Below, piece by piece: positions 9,402 through 15,147 of a stretch of DNA of 64,000 bases; positions within the stretch are counted from its first letter, which is position 1; each line of letters opens with the position of its first letter. The stretch is taken from assembly GCF_015351475.1 (NCBI RefSeq), contig NZ_JADKPR010000001.1, positions 62,001-126,000 of the forward strand, in the 5' to 3' direction. The position numbers and the translations under genes are program-made. This DNA comes from Flavobacterium sp. HJJ. GTDB taxonomy: Bacteria; Bacteroidota; Bacteroidia; Flavobacteriales; Flavobacteriaceae. The notes below the pieces were generated by a model. It ran no database searches. It had not been told where the DNA came from and was given only the letters and a program-made list of their open reading frames with translations.

Positions 9402-9971
9402 TTATACTGCTTCAAGTTTCAGGCGTTTAATTCCAAAATCTGTTTTTCTCAATTTACACATCCTTCCATCTGAAACGTGGTGGAAAACAATTCCTTCAAT
9501 ATCATTTTCTGACAAAAATGTTTCCAAATCATCAAATTCAAGACTTACAAAATCAAGGATTTCACTGCCGTGTTTTACCAAAGTATGTTTGTCAAACTTT
9601 TCAGGATTTCCCTGTACTTTGGGGCCGCACAATTCGTAGGTTCCGTCTGTTTTATTTTCTAAACGATCGAAAGCTTCAAAGAAATGTTTGTCTTCCGATT
9701 TTGAACGGTCACATTTTAACCAGTGCGGGTGATGCCCTGAAATTGGATCTGCTTCCTGACACGGAATCGCTCCTGCCGGAATCGTCCTTCCTTTTTTAGC
9801 ATCGAATCTTTTAAATATTTCTCCTCCAATAATAGCTGCAGATGTACCGTCAAATTTTCTGGTCGCAATGGCTTGTCCATCAAAAACCCAATTGTTTTCA
9901 ATATTGATTTTATTAATTACTCTTCCTAAATCAGCAGGGTTTTTAGCAAATAATGTACTTATCTTTTTCAT
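9402..9971 (-). CDS. Small RNA ligase (nucleotidyltransferase type)
   Basis: 189 residues, about the size of a bare ligase nucleotidyltransferase domain. Motif I is RKFDGTSA, with K39 the predicted AMP-accepting lysine. A middle motif TDGTYELCGPKVQGN comes at about 110-125. Motif IV is DIEGIVFHH (about 155) and motif V is CKLRKTDFG (about 172-180). These match the compact RNA ligase 1-like family (DUF5565 type) rather than DNA ligases, which carry an OB domain. It is the first protein gene after the tRNA array on the same strand (32 bp gap), which suggests that tRNAs or their fragments are substrates. Confidence 0.82.
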   Translation of the reverse strand: MKKISTLFAKNPADLGRVINKINIENNWVFDGQAIATRKFDGTSAAIIGGEIFKRFDAKKGRTIPAGAIPCQEADPISGHHPHWLKCDRSKSEDKHFFEAFDRLENKTDGTYELCGPKVQGNPEKFDKHTLVKHGSEILDFVSLEFDDLETFLSENDIEGIVFHHVSDGRMCKLRKTDFGIKRLKLEAV

Positions 9972-10003
9972 TGTTTATTTTTTAATTAAACTTTTCTTTT
10001 TGT

Positions 10004-10074
10004 ACAGGAAGATAGACTTGAACCCTCAAAAAACTGATCCTAAATCAGCCGTGTTTACCATTTCACCATTCCTG
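10004..10074 (-). tRNA. Aberrant tRNA-Leu(TAG) without long variable arm
   Basis: The acceptor CAGGAAT pairs with CTTCCTG (6 of 7). The D-arm is Leu-like (GTGAAATGGTAAACAC). The anticodon stem GCTGA/TCAGT encloses TTTAGGA, so the anticodon is TAG. The variable region is only about 5 nt, although leucine tRNAs normally carry a long arm. The T-stem GAGGG/CTATC has one mismatch and the discriminator is T, not A. It may be a degenerate or specialised tRNA. Confidence 0.6.
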
Positions 10075-10088
10075 CTTTTAATTAATCC

Positions 10089-10105
10089 TCAGGATTCAAA
10101 CCTGA
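10089..10105 (-). other. Isolated tRNA T-arm fragment
   Basis: On the minus strand TCAGG-TTTGAAT-CCTGA forms a perfect T-arm between two tRNA genes, but no matching acceptor, D-arm or anticodon arm is present. It looks like the remnant of a decayed member of the array. Confidence 0.55.
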
Positions 10106-10111
10106 AATTTG

Positions 10112-10195
10112 TGGAAATAGTAGGATTCGAACCTACTCAGTCAAAAGACAGCGGTTTTACAGACCGACCTAACTCTCCAGCTTTAGCGTATTTCC
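10112..10195 (-). tRNA. tRNA-Tyr(GTA)
   Basis: The acceptor GGAAATA/TATTTCC is perfect with discriminator A. The anticodon loop CTGTAAA gives GTA. A class II variable arm (GTC-TTTT-GAC) and a perfect T-arm GTAGG-TTCGAAT-CCTAC are present. The anticodon stem has one mismatch. It looks able to function. Confidence 0.8.
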
Positions 10196-10201
10196 ATTTT
10201 G

Positions 10202-10287
10202 TCTGAGAAACAGTCCCGATAGCTATCGGGAGAACCTACAGCCTCCTGCGTCCAAAGCAGGTAAACTGCCAATCGTTATCTTCCCAG
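10202..10287 (-). tRNA. tRNA-Pro(TGG)-like gene with interrupted T-arm
   Basis: The acceptor CTGGGAA pairs with TTCTCAG (one G-T) and the anticodon stem CCTGC/GCAGG encloses TTTGGAC, giving TGG. After GTAGG-TTC the T-loop runs into an 18-bp perfect palindrome (10214-10231), and no complementary 3' T-stem follows. Either the palindrome inserted into the T-loop, or this is a tRNA-like RNA with a long hairpin there. Confidence 0.6.
10214..10231. repeat. 18-bp perfect palindrome TCCCGATAGCTATCGGGA
   Basis: This exact self-complementary 18-mer lies inside the tRNA-Pro-like gene. From general knowledge, such palindromes recur between genes in Flavobacterium genomes. Only this copy was noticed in the window. 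Confidence 0.7.
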
Positions 10288-10296
10288 TTATTTTTT

Positions 10297-10369
10297 GGGT
10301 GTTTTCGGGGATCGAACCCTGTTCTTCGGATTCACAGCCCGAGGCTTTACCAAATAAACTAAAAACACC
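10297..10369 (-). tRNA. tRNA-His(GTG)
   Basis: The acceptor GGTGTTT/AAACACC is perfect with discriminator C, as expected for His. The anticodon stem TCGGG/TCCGA encloses CTGTGAA, giving GTG. The D-arm is short (GTTTATTTGGTAAAGC). The base at -1 is C instead of the usual encoded G-1, and the outer T-stem pairs are mismatched. Confidence 0.7.
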
Positions 10370-10374
10370 GTGTG

Positions 10375-10447
10375 CGGCTCATACGGGAGTCGAACCCGTT
10401 TCTCCCGAGAGACAGTCGGGAAGGTTAGCCAGTAACCCCAATGAGCC
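10375..10447 (-). tRNA. tRNA-Asp(GTC)
   Basis: The acceptor GGCTCAT/ATGAGCC is perfect with discriminator G, typical of Asp. The anticodon stem CCCGA/TCGGG encloses CTGTCTC, giving GTC. The T-arm ACGGG-TTCGACT-CCCGT is perfect. The D-stem GGTT/AACC closes a 7-nt loop with GG. Confidence 0.75.
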
Positions 10448-10467
10448 AGTTCCTTCTAGAGAACAAG

Positions 10468-10541
10468 TGATTTTGGAAGGATTCGAACCTTCGGCCATCT
10501 GCTTAGAAGGCAGACGCTCTATCCAGCTGAGCTACAAAATC
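10468..10541 (-). tRNA. tRNA-Arg(TCT)
   Basis: Canonical cloverleaf: acceptor GATTTTG/CAAAATC with discriminator A, D-arm GCTCAGCTGGATAGAGC, anticodon stem TCTGC/GCAGA around CTTCTAA (TCT), T-arm GAAGG-TTCGAAT-CCTTC. It is the first and best-formed member of the array. Confidence 0.92.
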
Positions 10542-10556
10542 ATTATTTTTTGGGCA

Positions 10557-10587
10557 TAAAAAAAGCACCCGGTTAAAGGTGCTTTAT
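10557..10587 (-). terminator. Hairpin terminator ahead of the tRNA array
   Basis: On the minus strand AAAGCACC and GGTGCTTT flank a short loop and run into seven T residues. It lies after a 41-codon small gene and before tRNA-Arg. Transcripts from the upstream promoter must pass it to reach the tRNAs. Confidence 0.7.
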
Positions 10588-10610
10588 AAATTCAATATGA
10601 CATAACTATC

Positions 10611-10736
10611 CTATTGCCTGTATCTATGCACCTGTATTGTTAAACATCCAAGATCCATTCTCGGGTTTAGCAGTTGTGTGTTATATATTTTTAAATTGAA
10701 ATTCATTTTATATGCTGTATTATATTCTGAAATCAT
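10611..10736 (-). CDS. Small protein gene, 41 codons
   Basis: An ATG at 10736 opens a 41-residue frame ending at TAG. It is bracketed by a TAnnTTTG promoter and a strong hairpin terminator, so it has its own transcription unit. The C-terminal part LNPRMDLGCLTI resembles LPARDSGCNSI in the small gene at 11159-11263. No signal peptide or known family is apparent. It could be a leader peptide, a small regulatory protein or a peptide precursor. An internal ATG at codon 11 is an alternative start. Confidence 0.4.
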   Translation of the reverse strand: MISEYNTAYKMNFNLKIYNTQLLNPRMDLGCLTIQVHRYRQ

Positions 10737-10771
10737 TTTTATCTGAAAATCTTTCTTATGATTTTCTTCGG

Positions 10772-10779
10772 CAAAGATA
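10772..10779 (-). promoter_or_regulatory. Promoter for the 41-codon gene and perhaps the tRNA array
   Basis: The minus strand reads TATCTTTG, a perfect TAnnTTTG box, with TTTG 21 bp upstream as a -33 element. It is the only good promoter seen upstream of the tRNA array. Confidence 0.6.
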
Positions 10780-11106
10780 AAGTCGAAAAAATCAATTATC
10801 CAAATTATTTTTTAAATTATTTTATTGATTATCAATTATTTACGCTCTAATTAAATCAATAGAAATTCCTGTCCGCATACTGATGCAGATTCCTTAATTG
10901 TATCAAATGACTGTCTCTCATTAGATTACTTTTCAAGATTATATTTCGTTATTTAGTTTATGCATTAAACATTTAATCATTTATTTTTTAGTTTATTTTT
11001 TAGTTTATTTTTAGTTAAGCGTTTATTTTTATCCTTTTTTGTGTCATAGAAAGCAAAATCTAAGTGCTTTTTGATTCTATTTATCGAAATTTAAATGTCA
11101 TAAAAC

Positions 11107-11136
11107 AAAAAAAGCGTCCCATTTTGAGGACGCTTC
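11107..11136 (-). terminator. Hairpin terminator of the 34-codon gene
   Basis: On the minus strand AAGCGTCC and GGACGCTT form a stem followed by seven T residues, directly after the small gene at 11159-11263. Confidence 0.75.
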
Positions 11137-11158
11137 TATATTTATGTTGAGTTTAAAA

Positions 11159-11263
11159 CTATACTTTACACTTCAATTCCATAAAAATACTATTACATCC
11201 TGAATCCCTAGCCGGAAGATATCCTGCTAAATGGTCAAAATTTTGTTCTATTGAAAGTCTCAT
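11159..11263 (-). CDS. Small protein gene, 34 codons
   Basis: The ATG at 11263 opens a 34-residue frame that ends before a strong terminator. It starts about 28 bp after a perfect TACATTTG box. The segment LPARDSGCNSI is shared in pattern with the 41-codon gene nearby, and the end, MELKCKV, adds a second cysteine. The tight promoter-gene-terminator layout, repeated twice within 700 bp, argues that these are real genes or leader-type regulators. Function unknown. Confidence 0.45.
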   Translation of the reverse strand: MRLSIEQNFDHLAGYLPARDSGCNSIFMELKCKV

Positions 11264-11290
11264 ATGTATTTCTTTTATTTTAATTCGACG

Positions 11291-11298
11291 CAAATGTA
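11291..11298 (-). promoter_or_regulatory. Putative promoter of the 34-codon gene
   Basis: The minus strand reads TACATTTG, a perfect match to the TAnnTTTG -7 box, 28 bp before the ATG. No clear -33 element was seen. Confidence 0.5.
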
Positions 11299-11365
11299 GT
11301 CCTTTATATCTTAAATTAACAGATTTTTATGAAATTAAAATTTCTTTTTTCTGTCCATCCCTTTT

Positions 11366-11536
11366 TTAAGCATACGTTTTATCATTCTGACTTAAAATAA
11401 TTGGGTCCTGAATATCATCATCTTTAGCAAATAATAAAACTTTAAACATAACCTCTGCTGATTTCGGATCATCATCTGGGGGGAACAAACGTCCTCTGTT
11501 CGGCGAATCAATGGCAGAACCAATAAATATTTTAAA
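11366..11536 (-). pseudogene. Remnant of a coding region (C-terminal piece)
   Basis: A 56-codon open frame without an ATG has protein-like composition (GSAIDSPNRGRLFPP, then EVMFKVLLFAKDDDI) and ends in TAA at 11366. It lies directly behind the tyrosinase terminator and is preceded in frame by TAA. It is best read as the leftover 3' end of a lost gene. The parent family was not recognised. Confidence 0.45.
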
Positions 11537-11543
11537 TTAAATT

Positions 11544-11592
11544 AAAAAGCCAAACCCCGCAAATATTGGTGATTTGCAGGGTTTGGCTTTTT
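11544..11592. terminator. Terminator of the tyrosinase operon
   Basis: AAAAGCCAAACCC and GGGTTTGGCTTTT pair across a loop that itself has GCAAAT/ATTTGC complementarity. It lies 19 bp after the tyrosinase stop codon. Confidence 0.75.
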
Positions 11593-11610
11593 ATTGGTAG
11601 AAAAACGGGT

Positions 11611-13083
11611 TTAATTTACTTTGGCAACGCTGATTTTTTCCAGTGTAACTTTAGCATCTCCGCTTCCGGTCTTTTTAATGATAATTTCAAAATCAGAAGC
11701 AGAATTCGATAAGTCATCTGAAATAAAATAAGAGAAATTCAATTTTACGCCAGTTTCGCTTATTTCATGAGTACCTTCTAATCCGTGATCATGGGCAACG
11801 CCAAAGAAAGTCATTGTACCCACGTATTGGTCAGCTTTTCCAGGATAACGAATATAAACGCTGTAAAAATCTTTTGGTTCTTTGTAAACCACTACATCCA
11901 GATTCAATACGATTTTTGAATTAACTTCAGCTTTCAAAATTTTATTAGTGTTTTTAGCAAAGTTTGAAGTTACTTTGTGAGTAAAGCTAGTACTCTCAAG
12001 CGGTTTACCAATTTTTTGTTCCCAGATAATCTTTTCTTTTGAGTCCTGAAACGCAATTACTTTTTTCGTTTTTGCATTTTTCGCAGCTAAAACAGGTTCT
12101 TTTGATTCATAAAGCAAATTGTCGTATTTGTAATCTAAATTGAAGACAATATTATATATTTCTTCCATTGTATAAGTTACATGATCTCCGTTTGGCGCAA
12201 TAAACTCATAAGGCCATGGATTTGCTTTCAGCTGTTCTAAAGTCGGACGCTGTCCGTAAGCCGAAACATCCCACGATTCCCAAATACGATCAATCATACT
12301 GTGGTGAAGCCAGAAAACAGGATCAAACCCAGCAGAAGGCACATTGGCCATTAAACCTGAGAAATTCTGCTTTTGGTAAATTTCATTGTAGAATGTTTCA
12401 CCTGGATCTGCATATTCGCCGCCAATTAAATCATGCATAAAACCGTGAGGCGCGATTTCTAAATTTTTGCTGAATCCCGCAGATCCTGAAAAGGAAGGAT
12501 TCGTTTTTAATTCTTCCAGAGACAACTGAATTTGTTTTAACTGATCTGGAAGAATCTCTTTTCCATCATTCAAAATACTGTATCTCGATGCAATGTACAA
12601 TGAACCTGATTTTTCTCTTATTTTTTCAGGCATAATATTGTCTTTGTTTGCAACACTTCCATAATTCCAGTATGGAAGAGCAAAATCTTTTTTACCGGAT
12701 AAATCGCGAACAATTTTTTCCAGATACCAAATGTACATTCTGTGCCATAACAAAAAATTCAAAGAAGCACTTTCTGTTTTTTTATGAGTGCAATCTCCCC
12801 ACGCCCACAATTTATCTTTAGAAGTTTGGTATGCTGAACAAAGCTGGTTCTGTCCCTGAATAACGTCCGGTATATTATGAATCGCTCCCTGATAGTACCA
12901 GCTCAGGCCTTTTTCGCAGCCCATTTCACGCATTTTCTTGAAAGCAACATTCATAGCTTCAAGATCTGCCTGTGCTTCAGGTGTATTGGCATTTTTTCGT
13001 ACATATTGTACATTGTTTTTATTTTGACCAAAGCAAAAACCTGCAATCAAAATAATAAAGAATAAAGTAACTTTTTTTTCCAT
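11611..13083 (-). CDS. Tyrosinase-family copper protein (secreted)
   Basis: 490 residues with an N-terminal signal peptide (LFFIILIAGFCFGQ). CuA site: the His-containing region before FLLWHRMYIWYLE (about 112-124). CuB site: HGFMHDL (about 213) and FWLHHSMIDRIWE (about 258-270). These are the six-histidine pattern of type 3 copper oxidases that hydroxylate phenols or oxidise catechols. The C-terminal part (from about 340) forms a beta-rich domain like the tyrosinase C-terminal cap. It is the last gene of a three-gene operon with a small secreted protein and a cupredoxin-like protein. Substrate unknown; a melanin-type product is possible. Confidence 0.9.
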   Translation of the reverse strand: MEKKVTLFFIILIAGFCFGQNKNNVQYVRKNANTPEAQADLEAMNVAFKKMREMGCEKGLSWYYQGAIHNIPDVIQGQNQLCSAYQTSKDKLWAWGDCTHKKTESASLNFLLWHRMYIWYLEKIVRDLSGKKDFALPYWNYGSVANKDNIMPEKIREKSGSLYIASRYSILNDGKEILPDQLKQIQLSLEELKTNPSFSGSAGFSKNLEIAPHGFMHDLIGGEYADPGETFYNEIYQKQNFSGLMANVPSAGFDPVFWLHHSMIDRIWESWDVSAYGQRPTLEQLKANPWPYEFIAPNGDHVTYTMEEIYNIVFNLDYKYDNLLYESKEPVLAAKNAKTKKVIAFQDSKEKIIWEQKIGKPLESTSFTHKVTSNFAKNTNKILKAEVNSKIVLNLDVVVYKEPKDFYSVYIRYPGKADQYVGTMTFFGVAHDHGLEGTHEISETGVKLNFSYFISDDLSNSASDFEIIIKKTGSGDAKVTLEKISVAKVN

Positions 13084-13123
13084 TTTGTATGTTTTTGGGT
13101 TAATAATGATTTGTTTATTGATA

Positions 13124-13552
13124 TTAAAGAGCTTCTACCTGAAAGGTTAGAATTTGAGCATAATCAGGGTTCGCTTTATCGTAGATCTTAAACTTTACAG
13201 TACCGTTTCCAGTTTTATTGGATGGAATAACATGAATTGCAATAAATCCCTGCTGATCTGCATTGAGTTTTCTAAAAGCAGAACCTTGGGGAATTCCGAT
13301 CTGACAGGCACCGTGCTGGCACATCGAGCAATCCCATTCTTTAGGAAAAGTATTCGATACCGTTTCCCAAACCAGATAAATAGGCTGATTGGAAATATTT
13401 TCGACTTTGATTTTAGAAATATCCAGTCGTTTGTTTTTTTGCACACTTTCTTTGTTTGTTGCGTTTCCTATAACACAAAAAGTAGGTTTGGTTTGTGCAA
13501 AAGCGAAAGAAAATGAAAGAAGAAGAATAAGGTAAAGTAGTCTTTTTTTCAT
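13124..13552 (-). CDS. Small secreted protein of the tyrosinase operon
   Basis: 142 residues with a clear signal peptide (LLYLILLLSFSFAFAQ). The mature part has a strand-rich pattern and a cluster of cysteines and histidine (CSMCQHGAC at about 76-84) that could bind copper. It lies 40 bp upstream of the tyrosinase gene and 19 bp after the cupredoxin-like gene. A copper-delivery or caddie role, as known for other tyrosinase partners, is possible. That is inference from the motif and position; the family was not recognised. Confidence 0.6.
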   Translation of the reverse strand: MKKRLLYLILLLSFSFAFAQTKPTFCVIGNATNKESVQKNKRLDISKIKVENISNQPIYLVWETVSNTFPKEWDCSMCQHGACQIGIPQGSAFRKLNADQQGFIAIHVIPSNKTGNGTVKFKIYDKANPDYAQILTFQVEAL

Positions 13553-13571
13553 GAGAAATGAGTTTAAATTA

Positions 13572-14507
13572 TTAATAAAAGACAGGAATTGCCGCTTTGT
13601 AACTTGTTTTCTTTAAAGCGGGATTTATAAAACGATATTTGATTTTTTCTGTTTCTCCTGTATCGCCTAAATAAGCCAGCAGTTCGAAACATTCGCCTGG
13701 ATGCAGTTTTAACTGATATCCTTTTGATACTGCTTTGATATTAAAATCTTTTCCATACAGTAAATGAAGTTTGGTCCGGGACGGAAACACAATTTCGTGT
13801 TCATACAAACCTGCATTTACTAACCGGAGCAAAAGCGTATCTTTTTTGTGCGCCAATGACTGTAAACCTTTATTTTTTGAGAACGTTTCTCCGTTAATCA
13901 GAAAATAATCAGGCTTGTATTTTGGAAGAATGACAGCTTTGTTTGAAGGATCATATTCGGTTCCCATAATGGTATCAGTGTGCCATTGTGAATCTAGTTC
14001 GTTACTGCACCACATTACTTCTTTTGAAGGTTTAACAGACGAATATTCATTTTCTTTAGGCCGAATAACAATTACACCAAACATCCCAGCCTGAAGATTG
14101 AAAGGATAATTTTCGGGACTGTAATACAAATAGGTTCCTGATTTTTTAGCCTGAAAGGAATAAAATCCGTGTTCCATATGATGAACGGCTTCTTTTACTT
14201 TCATGACCTCGTTTTCCTTATCATGCTGCACAAACTCAATTTCCTTACAGTATAATGAAACAGGATTTCCCTGCGAGATATTCCAAAAATCAATAAGGAT
14301 ACTATCGCCTTCTTTTATATCGATATAAGATCCCGGAAAAGTAATTTGTCCCGAAAGCGAATCGGCAAAACCAAAAGCCTGGATAACGGTATTATCCAGT
14401 TCCAATTTTCCTGTTGTTCTTCCGATGATTAATCTTTCGTTTTGGGAAAACAACAAAGCCCTAAAGAGTAAAAAAGAACAGACCCATATGATTTTATTGC
14501 GATTTTT
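13572..14507 (-). CDS. Cupredoxin / multicopper-oxidase-like protein lacking key copper ligands
   Basis: The start at 14507 (MKNRNKI) gives a proper signal peptide; the ATG at 14534 would add nine residues. The protein has two cupredoxin-like domains. Around residue 135 the stretch HGFYSFQAKKSGTYLYYSPE followed by LQAGMFGVIVI follows the multicopper oxidase pattern, but the usual HCH copper ligands are replaced by YYS. It therefore probably does not form a trinuclear centre. It leads the tyrosinase operon and may be a copper-binding or structural partner. Confidence 0.65.
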   Translation of the reverse strand, partial: KNRNKIIWVCSFLLFRALLFSQNERLIIGRTTGKLELDNTVIQAFGFADSLSGQITFPGSYIDIKEGDSILIDFWNISQGNPVSLYCKEIEFVQHDKENEVMKVKEAVHHMEHGFYSFQAKKSGTYLYYSPENYPFNLQAGMFGVIVIRPKENEYSSVKPSKEVMWCSNELDSQWHTDTIMGTEYDPSNKAVILPKYKPDYFLINGETFSKNKGLQSLAHKKDTLLLRLVNAGLYEHEIVFPSRTKLHLLYGKDFNIKAVSKGYQLKLHPGECFELLAYLGDTGETEKIKYRFINPALKKTSYKAAIPVFY

Positions 14508-14692
14508 CATTTCTAAACCTGAATTATTGTTCAATACCCTTGTTGCTATTGAAATTCAAATTTAGAACTATAAAAAATGAAAAGACTGCGTACAAACACC
14601 TGTTTTTGCAGTATAAATCCTAAAAATAATTCATCTCATTTTGGTTTTCGCCTGAATAAAATTAAGATTTCCTTGAAACTGAATTGGGCAAT

Positions 14693-14722
14693 AACAAAAA
14701 AATCTCCCTTTTGGGAAGATTC
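14693..14722 (-). terminator. Terminator of the 48-codon gene
   Basis: On the minus strand ATCTTCCC and GGGAGAT form a stem with an AAAA loop, followed by seven T residues, 6 bp after the stop codon of the small gene at 14728-14874. Confidence 0.75.
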
Positions 14723-14727
14723 TGCTT

Positions 14728-14874
14728 TTATGAATATAACTCTTCTCTGATTTTAATTAAAGTCTGAATTGCTTTTTCTTCATCCGGTTTTCCCGGCAAA
14801 GTCGAAGTTTGATACTGCTTTTCGATGGAAGCGATTAAATTATCCGCCATTTCAAGTAAATCATCATATTCCAT
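14728..14874 (-). CDS. Small acidic cytoplasmic protein, 48 residues
   Basis: The ATG at 14874 is preceded by AGGAAA and by a TAATTTTG promoter box about 75 bp upstream. The stop is followed by a terminator. The product begins MEYDDLLEMADNLIASIEKQ and is rich in Glu/Asp and Leu, with two predicted amphipathic helices. The complete promoter-RBS-terminator set supports a real gene. Function unknown. Confidence 0.65.
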   Translation of the reverse strand: MEYDDLLEMADNLIASIEKQYQTSTLPGKPDEEKAIQTLIKIREELYS

Positions 14875-14948
14875 GTTTCCTGCTTTCCTAATATAAATCC
14901 TCCTCCTAAAAAGATCTGCAATTTTTCCACTTTTGTTTTATATCACTC

Positions 14949-14956
14949 CAAAATTA
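14949..14956 (-). promoter_or_regulatory. Promoter of the 48-codon gene
   Basis: The minus strand reads TAATTTTG, matching TAnnTTTG, 75 bp before the start codon, with TTTG roughly 22 bp upstream. Confidence 0.5.
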
Positions 14957-14998
14957 AGTATTGGAACTGTCCAAGAATCAAATATAAACATTAATAAA

Positions 14999-15070
14999 AG
15001 GGTGTGCCTGGACTCGAACCTGCACTTTCAGTTTAGCAAACTGTTGTTCTTCCAATTGAACTAACACCCT
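14999..15070 (-). tRNA. Aberrant tRNA-Ser(GCT)-like gene
   Basis: AGGGTGT and ACACCCT form a perfect acceptor. The D-arm is GTTC-AATTGGA-AGAAC. The anticodon arm CAGT-TTGCTAA-ACTG gives GCT. The variable region is about 4 nt, whereas serine tRNAs normally have a long arm, and the T-stem GCAGG/CCAGG pairs poorly around an intact TTCGAGT loop. It may be a degenerate or specialised tRNA-like RNA. Confidence 0.55.
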
Positions 15071-15071
15071 A

Positions 15072-15142
15072 GTGGACAGTTGGGACTCGAACCCAAAACT
15101 TTTCCGGTGGTTGGAATGTTTTTCCAATTAAACTACTATCCA
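15072..15142 (-). tRNA. tRNA-like gene with non-standard anticodon loop
   Basis: The acceptor TGGATAG/CTGTCCA pairs fully (one T-G). The D-arm is GTTTAATTGGAAAAAC and the T-arm TTGGG-TTCGAGT-CCCAA is perfect. The anticodon arm is TTCC-AACCACC-GGAA: position 33 is A instead of the universal U, so the anticodon (CCA if read centrally) is uncertain. It directly follows the SDR gene. Confidence 0.55.
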
Positions 15143-15147
15143 AAATT

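Noticed and set aside
9868..10559. Plus-strand frames across the tRNA array
   Set aside because: They lie antisense to cloverleaf structures and repeat the FEP-type sequence expected from tRNA T-arms read backwards.
10981..11020. TTTATTTTTTAG short tandem repeats as an origin or regulatory array
   Set aside because: Only about three AT-rich units without other features; likely low-complexity intergenic DNA.
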